Assembly (NCBI GenBank): GCA_963931575.1
Contig: OZ007029.1
Location: forward strand, 310,001-374,000
Direction of reading: 5' to 3'
Source: Gastranaerophilus sp944325835
GTDB lineage: Bacteria > Cyanobacteriota > Vampirovibrionia > Gastranaerophilales > Gastranaerophilaceae
Length of the DNA stretch: 64,000 bases
Under the pieces are notes generated by a model, which saw only the letters and a list, made by a program, of their open reading frames with translations, ran no database searches and was not told the origin of the DNA. Positions 1-7,348 of this stretch are shown one piece after another. The first letter of the stretch is position 1. Every line of letters starts with the position of its first letter. The position numbers and the translations under genes are program-made.

Positions 1-2
1 CG

Positions 3-104
3 CTTATCGAAAATATTGATAAGCCTTACTATTTATACGTAAGCGGCGGGTATCTGTTTATCTCGTCACAGGGTACAAACACCGTTGTGAGATATAAGAT
101 TTAA
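3..104 (+). CDS. C-terminal end of an unknown protein (truncated by window edge)
   Basis: An open frame enters from the left edge and stops at a TAA, giving 33 residues ending in VVRYKI. The short beta-rich pattern (YYLYVSGGYLFIS followed by SQGTNTVVRY) resembles one blade of a beta-propeller repeat protein, but this is a guess from residue pattern only. The start lies outside the window. No gene on the same strand follows within 1.6 kb. Confidence 0.5.
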   Translation, partial: LIENIDKPYYLYVSGGYLFISSQGTNTVVRYKI

Positions 105-535
105 AGCTCGCCTAAAGCGCAAGCAGGTAGAAGCATAAAATGAAAACGACACTTTTCGCAGCGCCATTTTTCGCGAGTCGAGCAAGATGCTTTCACATCT
201 GTCCCATTTCTCGACTTATCATTATAGTTGCTCAGCTCCCGAAATAAATTCGCGGAGATAGAATGTGTGTGCAAAGTGACGGTAAGAATTCCCCACCATA
301 CGTGCCCTTCCTGTGTGTCAACAGCTTGCGAAGTCATAAAAAAAACGACATTAAAGCTAATGTCGTCGGAAATCAATAGGAAAAGGGAAAGGAAAAATAG
401 TTATGTGTATGAAAATTTAGATAATCTCGTCCTGTAGGCGCAGATAATAAGGGTAATGTGGATTAACCCGGATTTATTTTTATCCATTAGTACATATTCC
501 TCATTAACTTATTAACCTATTAACAAGATTTTTTA
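105..535. other. Intergenic stretch without a recognisable gene
   Basis: This 430-bp stretch between the partial gene and the minus-strand MGMAASQAR gene holds a minus-strand terminator-like hairpin at 338-365 and otherwise no SD-preceded frame I trust. A 91-codon minus-strand frame crosses the hairpin and has no family resemblance, so it was left out. Confidence 0.4.
338..365 (-). terminator. Rho-independent terminator, minus strand
   Basis: A perfect 8-bp stem (CGACATTA / TAATGTCG, loop AAGC) at 346-365 is followed on the minus strand by eight T (A-run 338-345). It is positioned to end the transcript of the minus-strand gene at 536-1546. Confidence 0.7.
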
Positions 536-1546
536 TTATCCGAAGGGTTTGAACCCTGATTCCACGGATTTTTCAATAACTTTTTCAACGGCATCTTTTT
601 CGTTAGAGATAGCGTTGTGTTCGGTATCAAGTTGTTTAAGTCTAAGTTCTAAGTTTTTGTCCTCCGCTTGAATAATTTCGATTTTAGCATTAATTTCTTC
701 GATAGATTGATCGTATAAAGCTTTGTCATATTCGTACTGGTTCATCGCATCTTCGTATGCATCCTGATCTGTGACGGTGTTAGTGGAGAGAGCATATTGT
801 TTACCGTCGATAGTGATGTTGATGTACCTACCAGTAGAATCTTGTTCTAGTTCACATCCAGCAACGCCTTTAATTTCTTCAACTCTGTCAGCGGAGCCAA
901 CTTTGTAAGCAGCGATGTAAGATTGCGAGTTGTTGTTAGTATCGCTGTAGATAGCGCCGGTGACGTCAGATTTATTGTAGAAAACGGCTTCATATTCGCC
1001 GGTAGAAGTATTTTGAACGTATCTGACGAGGTAGTCGTCTTTATTACCGTGAGTTTCTTGAAGAAGATTAAGGAAAGTTTTTTCTTCTTCGAGCAGTTTA
1101 GCTTGTTGATCAGTGGAGAGACTGTCGTAGTATGGGTCATCCCCTGCAGGAGCAACGTCTAAACTTCTGAGCGTAGTAGCGCCGATTTTGTAAGTGGTAT
1201 TAGGGGTTACTTCAGTGATAATGGAAGGAGAAGCAGAAACGACGGAGAAGTCGTCGGTCCAGGATCTGATGTAGCTGACTTTGTAGGTTCCCGGGTTATC
1301 GGGGTCAGCGATAAGAGAAGTAATCTGGTTAGTGAGAGCGCCGTCGTTGAAGGTGTATACAGTTTGAGTGAATTCTTCGACAGACGGAGCAGTTGGGACT
1401 TCCATACCTAGTAGGTCAGTGTAATAGGAAGCGGATTTGTTGGAGAGAGCAGTACGTTGTTGGTTAATCTGCTGTCCTTCAAATTCGACGTTATTCATTC
1501 TAGCTGTCAAGCCTAAGAATCTGGCTTGAGATGCTGCCATACCCAT
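536..1546 (-). CDS. MGMAASQAR-family coiled-coil-capped protein (unknown function)
   Basis: 336 residues. The N-terminal ~45 residues (MGMAASQARFLGLTAR, then VEFEGQQINQQRTAL) and the C-terminal ~75 residues are charged, heptad-like helices. The middle is beta-prone and Thr/Ser/Asp rich. The protein ends GFKPFG. The same ends and a different middle are seen in the gene at 57875-59113, and a near-identical copy starts at 63682 on the other strand. I chose the second ATG because the SD GAAAGGG sits right against the first ATG and the 63682 copy has only the second. Helical ends around a variable centre recall axial proteins of surface filaments, but no sequence link to flagellin or hook proteins is visible. 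No signal peptide. Function unknown. Confidence 0.75.
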   Translation of the reverse strand: MGMAASQARFLGLTARMNNVEFEGQQINQQRTALSNKSASYYTDLLGMEVPTAPSVEEFTQTVYTFNDGALTNQITSLIADPDNPGTYKVSYIRSWTDDFSVVSASPSIITEVTPNTTYKIGATTLRSLDVAPAGDDPYYDSLSTDQQAKLLEEEKTFLNLLQETHGNKDDYLVRYVQNTSTGEYEAVFYNKSDVTGAIYSDTNNNSQSYIAAYKVGSADRVEEIKGVAGCELEQDSTGRYINITIDGKQYALSTNTVTDQDAYEDAMNQYEYDKALYDQSIEEINAKIEIIQAEDKNLELRLKQLDTEHNAISNEKDAVEKVIEKSVESGFKPFG

Positions 1547-1686
1547 TGTGGTCATCCCTTTCGTTTGTTGTAAGTACCATGCATGTCGGCAGCTGTTTTT
1601 GAGAACTTTAAAGTTTAATCCTATTTCTGTTACATTTCTTAATAATAAGATATTATATACCCCTATTTATAGTTCTATTGTAGGGC

Positions 1687-1715
1687 TTGCAAATTTTATT
1701 TAATTGCGCTAAAAT
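1687..1715 (+). promoter_or_regulatory. Sigma70-type promoter of the rubredoxin-ferritin operon
   Basis: TTGCAA (1687-1692), 17-bp spacer, TAAAAT (1710-1715). It lies 33 bp upstream of the rubredoxin start, which has its own SD (AAAGGAG). Confidence 0.6.
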
Positions 1716-1748
1716 TATGTGTTGATATTAATTGTAAAGGAGAAAATT

Positions 1749-1907
1749 ATGGAAAAATACATTTGTACAGTTTGTGGTTATGAGTATGATCCGGCGGTTG
1801 GTGATCCTGATAATGGTGTAGAAGCAGGAACTTCTTTTGAAAACTTACCTGCTGATTGGGTATGTCCTCTGTGCTCTGTCGGTAAAGATATGTTTGAAAA
1901 GGCATAG
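1749..1907 (+). CDS. Rubredoxin
   Basis: A 52-residue, single-domain rubredoxin, the usual size for the family. The iron is bound by two CxxC-type knuckles, here CTVCGY near the N-terminus and CPLCSVGK near the C-terminus, with the conserved DPDNGV and NLPADWVCP stretches between them. It is a soluble one-electron carrier, typically in oxygen or peroxide detoxification in anaerobes. Start: ATG at 1749, placed 6 bp after the SD AAAGGAG; the longer frame upstream has no support. It lies 23 bp before a ferritin gene in the same direction, so iron handling and oxidative stress defence are the likely shared theme. Confidence 0.95.
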   Translation: MEKYICTVCGYEYDPAVGDPDNGVEAGTSFENLPADWVCPLCSVGKDMFEKA

Positions 1908-1930
1908 TAATTAAAAAAGGAAGTGAGAAA

Positions 1931-2440
1931 ATGATTGATGCAAAAATGGAAAAGGCATTTAATGACCAAATAAATGCTGAATTTTATTCTGAATATTTAT
2001 ATTTATCTATGAAAGCTTATTTCGCTGATTTGAACTTAAACGGGTTTGTAAACTGGTTTGACGTTCAGGTTCAGGAAGAACACGCTCACGGTATGGGAAT
2101 GTTTGATTACCTGATAGAGCGCGGCGGCAGAGTGGAATTGCAGGCTATTGCTAAGCCTGAAACAAACTGGGCAAGTCCGCTTGAATGCTTCAAACAGGTT
2201 CTTGAACACGAACAATACGTAACTTCAAGAATTAATGCTTTAATGGATGTTGCAGATGAAGTTAAAGACAGAGCAGCATTATCTTTCCTCAACTGGTATC
2301 TTAAAGAACAGGTTGAGGAAGAATCAACTGTCGGCAATGTTCTTTCAACATTGAAATTAATCGGTGAGGATAAACATGCACTATTAATGCTTGACAAAGA
2401 ACTTGCAACAAGAACTTTTGTTGCACCGGTTATTGGTTAG
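1931..2440 (+). CDS. ftnA: Ferritin (FtnA-type, iron storage)
   Basis: 169 residues, the normal length of a bacterial non-haem ferritin. The four-helix pattern is clear: INAEFYSEYLYLSMKAYF (helix A with the ferroxidase Glu), VQEEHAHGMGMFDYLIERGG (helix B with the E-x-x-H pair) and WYLKEQVEEE (helix C/D ligands). It oxidises Fe(II) and stores it as a mineral core in the cytoplasm. SD AAGGAAGTGAG precedes ATG 1931. It follows rubredoxin by 23 bp and is ended by a strong terminator, so the two form one short operon. The gene symbol is by family similarity. Confidence 0.93.
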   Translation: MIDAKMEKAFNDQINAEFYSEYLYLSMKAYFADLNLNGFVNWFDVQVQEEHAHGMGMFDYLIERGGRVELQAIAKPETNWASPLECFKQVLEHEQYVTSRINALMDVADEVKDRAALSFLNWYLKEQVEEESTVGNVLSTLKLIGEDKHALLMLDKELATRTFVAPVIG

Positions 2441-2461
2441 TTCTTTGTTTAATTTATTGTG

Positions 2462-2498
2462 AAAAAAGATGTACTGGTTTTATAGTACATCTTTTTTT
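2462..2498 (+). terminator. Rho-independent terminator after ferritin
   Basis: Stem GATGTACT/AGTACATC with loop GGTTTTAT, followed by seven T, 25 bp after the ferritin stop. Confidence 0.85.
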
Positions 2499-2535
2499 AT
2501 TAGCAAATAAAATTATGTTTGTTTTTTTATTGGGT

Positions 2536-3513
2536 ATGCAAATTACGAATTTTGGATTTAATAATTTTAACCAGCAACCAATGTTTGGCACAAGAGTATC
2601 CGCATTGGGAAAACAGATCGATAAAGTGGTTTTTAATAAGGGTAAAGATTGTCATAATGTTACCAAACTTTATGGTATGTTATTTGATTATATTCGTAAT
2701 CCAAATATAAAAAGTAAAATGCTTGGAGAAGGGTTTCACGAAAAAGTTTTTAGTATAGATGATAAGTATGTTCTGAAATACAAACAAAATCAACGACCGG
2801 TTTTGGGTACTTTTAGTTTTAATCCAAGAGAAGTTGGTATTGATTTGGGAGATTTGAAAAGTTATTTTGGTAAAATCCTTATGCGATTTGGTGATGTAAA
2901 AATTCTTCGTAATGTATCATCTAATGGCGAACATATTCCTGCTGGAATACCAAGAATGATGTTTGGCAAATTTCCAAAAGAAAAACTGATAGATTACTAT
3001 AATAAGGAATATCTTCCTACTTTTGCACGCTTACCTCAAAGAAGTTTTGATAGAATTGCAAAAGATTTTGCCTGTTTAAATTCTAAAAGTAAATATTATT
3101 ACGGCTTAGAATTTGATACACATAATCCCAATAATATAGTATTGGTAGGGAAATCAACTTTGAGAATAGTTGATGATATAAATGAAGTTATAGAAGAAGA
3201 GCCAAATACAGTTAGTGGTCTGTTGGATATTTTTTTAAAACGTGCAAATACGTGCATGCTTGCACCAAAGACCGAAGAAAATAGGTCATTAAGATTAGAA
3301 TTGTTTAAAAAGGTGATTTTAGCCGGAGAAAAATATGAGTTACCCTTGAGCTCCGGGAATATTTATGATAATACAGTTTGGGATATGGTTTGTGATTTTG
3401 GGAAAAGCGGAGATGAAATTCGTTGGCGTTTAAATGAATTGCGTGAAAACTTTCCAAATATTAAAGAACGTTTAAATATGGTGCAGAAAGAATTGGACTT
3501 ATTAGAGGGTTAA
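2536..3513 (+). CDS. Protein-kinase-like protein with N-terminal F-G leader
   Basis: 325 residues from the ATG at 2536. The longer frame from 2515 begins with a translated T-run and is less likely. The order of motifs fits a protein-kinase-like fold: a glycine loop GEGFHEKVF (about residues 64-72), a Lys in VLKYK (~81) for ATP, a catalytic-loop-like DTHNPN (D194, N199; D-x4-N) and an Asp pair in RIVDDI (~213). The usual HRD and DFG spellings are absent, so it is a divergent kinase or a small-molecule phosphotransferase. Residues 1-20 (ending QQPMFGTR) are a low-complexity leader like those on other unrelated proteins here. No signal peptide. It is followed 1 bp later by a DUF1653 gene. The substrate cannot be told. 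Confidence 0.7.
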   Translation: MQITNFGFNNFNQQPMFGTRVSALGKQIDKVVFNKGKDCHNVTKLYGMLFDYIRNPNIKSKMLGEGFHEKVFSIDDKYVLKYKQNQRPVLGTFSFNPREVGIDLGDLKSYFGKILMRFGDVKILRNVSSNGEHIPAGIPRMMFGKFPKEKLIDYYNKEYLPTFARLPQRSFDRIAKDFACLNSKSKYYYGLEFDTHNPNNIVLVGKSTLRIVDDINEVIEEEPNTVSGLLDIFLKRANTCMLAPKTEENRSLRLELFKKVILAGEKYELPLSSGNIYDNTVWDMVCDFGKSGDEIRWRLNELRENFPNIKERLNMVQKELDLLEG

Positions 3514-3514
3514 A

Positions 3515-3724
3515 ATGTCTAAAAAAGAGATAAAAATAAATGGAATTTATAAACACTATAAGGGTAATATTTATAAGGTATTAGTGATAGGAAGGCATTC
3601 TGAAACTTGTGAAGAAATGGTTATCTATCAATCATTGAAGAATGGAGAAGTATGGTGTCGCCCGAAAAATATGTGGTTTGATGAAGTCGCAGAAGGGATA
3701 GAGAGGTTTTCGCTGTGTGAATAA
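3515..3724 (+). CDS. DUF1653 family protein
   Basis: 69 residues. The pattern GIYKHYKGNIYKVL, then RHSETCEEMVIYQSL and the tryptophan-containing WCRPKNMWFDEV matches the small DUF1653 domain, whose function is not established. Its start lies 1 bp after the stop of the kinase-like gene, so the two are translationally coupled or at least co-transcribed. No membrane segment or signal peptide. Confidence 0.85.
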   Translation: MSKKEIKINGIYKHYKGNIYKVLVIGRHSETCEEMVIYQSLKNGEVWCRPKNMWFDEVAEGIERFSLCE

Positions 3725-3784
3725 TTGCGAAAAATTTTTGAGCGTTTTAGAATAATTTTATAAAATGTTGAAAGGAGAAATATT

Positions 3785-3988
3785 ATGTATCACGTTTATA
3801 CAGAGAAAAATCATTCTGAATTTTCACGGGCACTGGTTATTGAAACCCCGGATTATGATCTGGCACTTGAAAAAGCGCAAAAAGCAATAGAAGGCAAGCC
3901 GGAATTAAGTTATATAATAGAACAGACCGACGGAAGTATGAACAGTTACGGAGAACTGTTAACACGGGTTGTTGCAGAAAGTGATTAG
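3785..3988 (+). CDS. Small hypothetical protein (67 aa)
   Basis: Starts MYHVYTEKNHSEFSR, with good SD GAAAGGAGA 8 bp before the ATG, and is followed by a clear terminator. The sequence is alpha/beta-like and contains an acidic helix (DYDLALEKAQKAIEG). I do not recognise the family. Because of the strong SD and terminator it is very likely a real gene, probably expressed from its own or the upstream promoter. Confidence 0.75.
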   Translation: MYHVYTEKNHSEFSRALVIETPDYDLALEKAQKAIEGKPELSYIIEQTDGSMNSYGELLTRVVAESD

Positions 3989-3991
3989 TCT

Positions 3992-4021
3992 AAAGGGAAC
4001 TTTTTAAAAGTTCCCTTTTTT
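3992..4021 (+). terminator. Rho-independent terminator
   Basis: Stem GGGAACTTTT/AAAAGTTCCC followed by six T, just after the stop of the 67-aa protein gene. Confidence 0.85.
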
Positions 4022-4115
4022 GTTACATTTGTTTATAAAATTTTTGGATTTTGGCAATTCAAAGCTGCAAATCTTCTTAATATAAATAAGTGAATTTATT
4101 TAGGGGATATTTATT

Positions 4116-5135
4116 ATGGGGAATGTAAATTTTGTCAGCTTTGATTCAATGAGGCAGAAAGATAATTTTAAAAATACTCTGACATACAGAGGTGTTGTCA
4201 GGACTTCCGGCCTTACTTATGATTATATGGATAAGTTAAACAATTTTGTTAAAGAAGGACTTTTTATTGACGAAAAAGGCGACGGTTTTACCAATGCAGA
4301 AAAAATTGCATTAATGCAGGAATTTACTAAAATTCATCTTGAAAAAGGTTATAGCACTGATTTTGCCTCAATGCTTCCGGGTACAACGTTTGAATATAAT
4401 TACAATGATTTTATAAGAATGGCTCAGGCTGCTGGTTATATTTTGAAAGAGGAACCGCCGGCAGAAGAGGACAACGCAGAACTTCCACAGGCTCCGACCG
4501 CAGTTGAGAATGAAAATGCCCCTCAACAAAAATCTGCGGAGGATTTGTTATTTGAAGAGTTGGAAGCAGATTCCGAACTTGCCGGTAAATCCGGCGAAGA
4601 ACGCTTAAAAATCCTTGCAGACAGGCAATTTGAAATAAGACGGCAATTATCAGAACTTGATAAACCGGCGACATATAGAACAAAGAAATTCCTCTTCTGG
4701 GGCGGTAAAGAAAAGACCAGAGAATTAACGCCTGAAGAAAAACAGGAAAGAGAAACTTTAAGAGCAGAATTAACTGCAAAGCAGGATGAACTCAGCCGGA
4801 TGCATAAATTTGTTCAGGAAATGGAAGGCAAATTCTGGATAGGCCCTTATACACCTGCGGCACTAAAAGATGAAAACGGAAATGTTATCGAAGATTATTC
4901 AACATATAACCGCGTAACTCTGGTGGATTCAGAGGGTAACGAGCGCCGCGCCGCAGAAATTGTAAGTTATGACAGACGTAATGAATACGGTTATCCTGTT
5001 GAAGAAAGAAAATATTATTCAATGGAGATGAAAAAATTAGGCGATCCTACGATTTCACAAGGGTTATACTGGGATATAGTTCCGGATATGGATAACGAGT
5101 TAAAAGGGTATAAACTTAAAGAATATACCCCGTAA
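4116..5135 (+). CDS. Hypothetical protein with aromatic-x-G leader and coiled coil
   Basis: 339 residues; not recognised. Residues 1-28 form a polar leader ending LTYRGVV, similar in style to the leaders of the genes at 2536, 44255 and 59449. Residues 51-60 (IDEKGDGFTN) look like a degenerate EF-hand loop. Residues ~110-140 are Pro/Glu/Ala rich, and ~150-240 are strongly charged and helical (coiled-coil-like). The C-terminal third is mixed and Tyr rich. No signal peptide or membrane segment. It stands alone between a terminator and the guanidine riboswitch. The F/Y-x-G leader and EF-hand-like loop hint at an exported or surface protein, but that is inference. Confidence 0.7.
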   Translation: MGNVNFVSFDSMRQKDNFKNTLTYRGVVRTSGLTYDYMDKLNNFVKEGLFIDEKGDGFTNAEKIALMQEFTKIHLEKGYSTDFASMLPGTTFEYNYNDFIRMAQAAGYILKEEPPAEEDNAELPQAPTAVENENAPQQKSAEDLLFEELEADSELAGKSGEERLKILADRQFEIRRQLSELDKPATYRTKKFLFWGGKEKTRELTPEEKQERETLRAELTAKQDELSRMHKFVQEMEGKFWIGPYTPAALKDENGNVIEDYSTYNRVTLVDSEGNERRAAEIVSYDRRNEYGYPVEERKYYSMEMKKLGDPTISQGLYWDIVPDMDNELKGYKLKEYTP

Positions 5136-5136
5136 T

Positions 5137-5166
5137 TTGCCAAAAGCATTTATTTTTGTGTATAAT
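5137..5166 (+). promoter_or_regulatory. Promoter of the guanidine riboswitch-gdx transcript
   Basis: TTGCCA (5137-5142), 18-bp spacer, perfect TATAAT (5161-5166). The -35 overlaps the last bases upstream of the riboswitch leader; predicted +1 near 5173. Confidence 0.65.
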
Positions 5167-5195
5167 AGTTATACAAATTACTTAATAATAAAAAT

Positions 5196-5306
5196 TTTCT
5201 AGGGTTCCGCGGTTATTGCCGGCTGGTCCGAGAGAAAATTCACAAGATATTTGTGTACACGGAAGGACAAAAACCTGGGAGATATATTCTCTCAGGTTTT
5301 ATTATG
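5196..5306 (+). promoter_or_regulatory. Guanidine-I riboswitch (ykkC leader)
   Basis: The characteristic conserved blocks occur in order: CTAGGGTTCCG, GGCTGGTCCGAGAG, then ACACGG-AGGACAAAA and a CTGGGAGA block. Between them is a variable hairpin (CACAAGATATTTGTG). The last block can pair with TCTCTCAGGTTT as an expression-platform stem. Guanidine-I RNAs bind guanidinium and turn on downstream exporters; here the next gene is a Gdx-type exporter 24 bp later, exactly the expected partner. Confidence 0.93.
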
Positions 5307-5329
5307 TTAAAAGAAAAGGAGAAATTATT

Positions 5330-5647
5330 ATGCACTGGATGTATTTATTGATTGCCGGAATATTTGAAATAAGCTGGGCCGTGGGGTTGAAATTCTCGCA
5401 CGGATTTACGCAGCTTATTCCGTCAATTCTGACTGTTGCCGGCATGATTGCTAGTTTTTATTTCCTTGCACTGGCGCTAAAGAATTTGCCGCTTGGAACA
5501 GCCTACGCAATTTGGACCGGAATAGGTACACTCGGAACAGTTATTTTAGGTATTATATTATTTAAAGAACCGGTCAGCGCGGTGCGTCTTTCGTGTATCG
5601 CTTTTATAATAACCGGTATAACAGGCTTGAAACTTATTTCTAATTAA
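5330..5647 (+). CDS. gdx: Guanidinium exporter, small multidrug resistance family (Gdx/SugE)
   Basis: 105 residues with four transmembrane helices, the normal SMR size. The first helix carries the membrane-embedded glutamate (AGIFEISWAVGLKFS) needed for proton/guanidinium antiport, and the protein has the GTAYAIWTGIG segment and G-rich helix packing typical of the Gdx (SugE) branch rather than of EmrE-type drug pumps. It acts in the inner membrane. The ATG at 5330 follows SD AAAAGGAG; an earlier in-frame start would lie within the riboswitch. Control by a guanidine-I riboswitch makes the guanidinium-export assignment strong. Confidence 0.94.
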   Translation: MHWMYLLIAGIFEISWAVGLKFSHGFTQLIPSILTVAGMIASFYFLALALKNLPLGTAYAIWTGIGTLGTVILGIILFKEPVSAVRLSCIAFIITGITGLKLISN

Positions 5648-5648
5648 T

Positions 5649-5909
5649 GTCCGAGAAAGGCTCGCGCCCGGCTGAGCCGGAGCTATACTTGTATCAATTA
5701 TTACCGTGAGCGTATAAACCAAATAAGGGGAGCCGCTCAGTGGCCGAGCCTTTTGAGTGGCACTCTGCCGAGCGAAACAATCCAGTGAATTGTTTCGCGA
5801 GAGGAAGACAGCACTCTGCCGAGAAAAACAGTCCAGTGAACTGTTTTTCGAGAGGGAAACGCGCGACCCGCGGTTCAGCGGGGCGGAAGTGGCGGAGAAC
5901 TGCTTTATT
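5649..5909 (+). repeat. Dispersed structured element, copy 1 (long form)
   Basis: Begins GTCCGAGAAAGGCTCGCG and ends GGCGGAGAACTGCTTTAT. It contains two hairpin modules in tandem, GCGAAACAAT-CCAGTGA-ATTGTTTCGC and GAAAAACAGT-CCAGTGA-ACTGTTTTTC, which share the loop but differ in paired stem bases. The left stem AAGGCTCG pairs with CGAGCCTT. It lies directly after the gdx stop. Small open frames inside it are not credible genes. Confidence 0.85.
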
Positions 5910-6062
5910 GCCCTGTCGGAAAATCGTAAAATTTATGGAATGAAAACGGGCTAAAACCTCTGTAAATCGAAAGTTTAGTCTTGACAATTTTAACAAATTT
6001 CCATAATATAGAAATGCAATATTATACATGTTTATACATTTACCCAAATGTTTTTATAATAA

Positions 6063-6090
6063 CAAAAAAGCAAGAGGTTAAAACTCTTGC
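6063..6090 (-). terminator. Terminator of tRNA-Phe transcript
   Basis: Stem GCAAGAG/CTCTTGC with a GTTAAAA loop; on the minus strand it is followed by six T. It sits 19 bp past the CCA end of the tRNA. Confidence 0.8.
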
Positions 6091-6108
6091 TGTTACTGTC
6101 TTTTTAAA

Positions 6109-6184
6109 TGGTGCCGCAACTCGGAATTGAACCAAGGACACAGGGATTTTCAGTCCCTTGCTCTACCAACTGAGCTATTGCGGC
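6109..6184 (-). tRNA. tRNA-Phe (anticodon GAA)
   Basis: Read on the minus strand: acceptor GCCGCAA pairs with TTGCGGC. The D-arm is AGCTCAGTTGGTAGAGC, the anticodon stem is AGGGA/TCCCT around loop CTGAAAA (anticodon GAA), and the T-arm contains GGTTCAATTCC. The 3' CCA is encoded. 76 nt, all stems intact. Confidence 0.97.
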
Positions 6185-6247
6185 TTAGTTTTCTCTCAAC
6201 TTTTCTTATTCTACCTGCTGAAAAAATTTAGTCAAGTTTTATTTTTT

Positions 6248-6299
6248 GTCCGAGAAAGTTTCGCGGCAAGTGCAAGCAGGCGACGGAGAACTGCTTTAT
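6248..6299 (+). repeat. Dispersed structured element, copy 2 (short, internally deleted)
   Basis: Has the left end GTCCGAGAAAGTTTCGCG joined almost directly to the right end GCAGGCGACGGAGAACTGCTTTAT, lacking the middle of other copies. Located between tRNA-Phe and the end of infC. Confidence 0.75.
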
Positions 6300-6333
6300 C
6301 GCCGCCCGTACTGAGCGGCTTTTCTTTAATCTT

Positions 6334-6864
6334 TTACTGCGGCGCAAGGTATAATGTAACATTTCTGCCTTCTACCTGAGGCTTTTTCTCTACTACGGCG
6401 CCGGAGTCTGCTAAATCTTCAACAAATCTGTTCAGAAGGTCAAACGCAAGGTTTGTGTGCTGCATTTCACGACCGCGCAGCATTACCGCTATCTTAACTT
6501 TATTACCCTGTGAAAGAAACTTTTGAATACTTTTTATACGAACCTGATAGTCGTGGGTATCAATTTTATAACGAATTTTTACTTCTTTAACTTCTACGGT
6601 ATGTTGTTTTTTCTTTGCTTCTTTAGCTTTTTTTTCTTGTTCGTACTTATATTTACCGTAGTTCATAATTTTAGCGACCGGCGGAGCCTGTGTTGCGTTC
6701 ATTATAACTAAGTCTAAGTCTTTGGCGTAAGCCATTCTTAATGCTTCATCTGTTGCTATTACGCCGTGGTTTACCCCTTCTTCATCAATCAATCTTACTT
6801 CTGCTGCTCTAATCCTTTCGTTCATTAGAACTTTATCTTTGTCGTTTCTGCGGTCATTTCGCAT
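6334..6864 (-). CDS. infC: Translation initiation factor IF-3
   Basis: IF-3 binds the 30S subunit and checks the start codon and initiator tRNA. The N-domain motif NERIRAAEVRLIDEEG, the lysine-rich linker (KYEQEKKAKEAKKKQ) and the C-domain VKEVKIRYKIDTHDYQVR and GREMQH are all present. The ATG at 6864 gives 176 residues, the family size, but its upstream region lacks a good SD. A strong SD (GAAAGGA at 6903-6909) stands 8 bp before an in-frame ATA at 6892-6894, which would give 186 residues; a rare start codon would fit IF-3 self-control as known in E. coli. The rpmI and rplT genes that often follow are absent; tRNA-Phe is next. Confidence 0.95.
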   Translation of the reverse strand: MRNDRRNDKDKVLMNERIRAAEVRLIDEEGVNHGVIATDEALRMAYAKDLDLVIMNATQAPPVAKIMNYGKYKYEQEKKAKEAKKKQHTVEVKEVKIRYKIDTHDYQVRIKSIQKFLSQGNKVKIAVMLRGREMQHTNLAFDLLNRFVEDLADSGAVVEKKPQVEGRNVTLYLAPQ

Positions 6865-7071
6865 ATTGTTGCCGCCGTTAAAATTAGTACTTATGGTTGT
6901 GTTCCTTTCATTTTTCTGTTTGTAACAAATTGTTAATTCTAATTTTTGCATAAAAATCAATATTTTTCAAGTATTTTTTGTAAAGAAAGTTAAAATATGT
7001 TTTTAAACGCTAAAGATTTTCATGCGGCATGCCGAATATGTATATGTAATCACAAATAAGGAGTATAACTG

Positions 7072-7218
7072 ATGATGACTACGGAAAACGTAAACGAAGC
7101 TGGGGCAAAAATTTTTGAGGGATTATTGGAAGAAGATATCAAATCAGTTGATATGTCAGTTCCTTTACAAACTTTATTTGATGACTTTATGACCTATATC
7201 TCAAAAGTTGAGGTTTAA
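7072..7218 (+). CDS. Small hypothetical protein (48 aa)
   Basis: MMTTENVNEAG... to ...YISKVEV, acidic (many Glu/Asp), no membrane segment. It has a consensus SD AAGGAG 8 bp before ATG 7072, and a strong terminator begins 32 bp after its stop, so it is a complete small transcription unit. I do not recognise it. Too short for a default ORF cutoff. Confidence 0.7.
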   Translation: MMTTENVNEAGAKIFEGLLEEDIKSVDMSVPLQTLFDDFMTYISKVEV

Positions 7219-7249
7219 AAAGGTCTCGAAATTCGTTTACAAAACATTA

Positions 7250-7279
7250 CAGGCACCCTTAAAAGGTGCCTGTTTTTTA
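7250..7279 (+). terminator. Rho-independent terminator
   Basis: AGGCACCCTT/AAAAGGTGCCT hairpin followed by six T, between the 48-aa gene and the TPR gene. Confidence 0.85.
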
Positions 7280-7298
7280 TTTCGCCGGACTGTACAGG

Positions 7299-7327
7299 TT
7301 ACATATTTGCGCTTATTGTGGTATACT
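7299..7327 (+). promoter_or_regulatory. Promoter of the secreted TPR protein gene
   Basis: TTACAT (7299-7304), 17-bp spacer, TATACT (7322-7327). It lies after the preceding terminator and 22 bp before the ATG at 7349. Confidence 0.55.
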
Positions 7328-7348
7328 CTTTTAAAAAGGGAGCGTGTC

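Noticed and set aside
101..376. 91-codon minus-strand frame
   Set aside because: Its 5' part contains the minus-strand terminator hairpin, it has no SD and no family resemblance.
5740..5943. 67- and 65-codon plus-strand frames with SAERNN…VNCF repeats
   Set aside because: They lie wholly in the dispersed element; the same frames recur in other copies with frame changes, and there is no SD.
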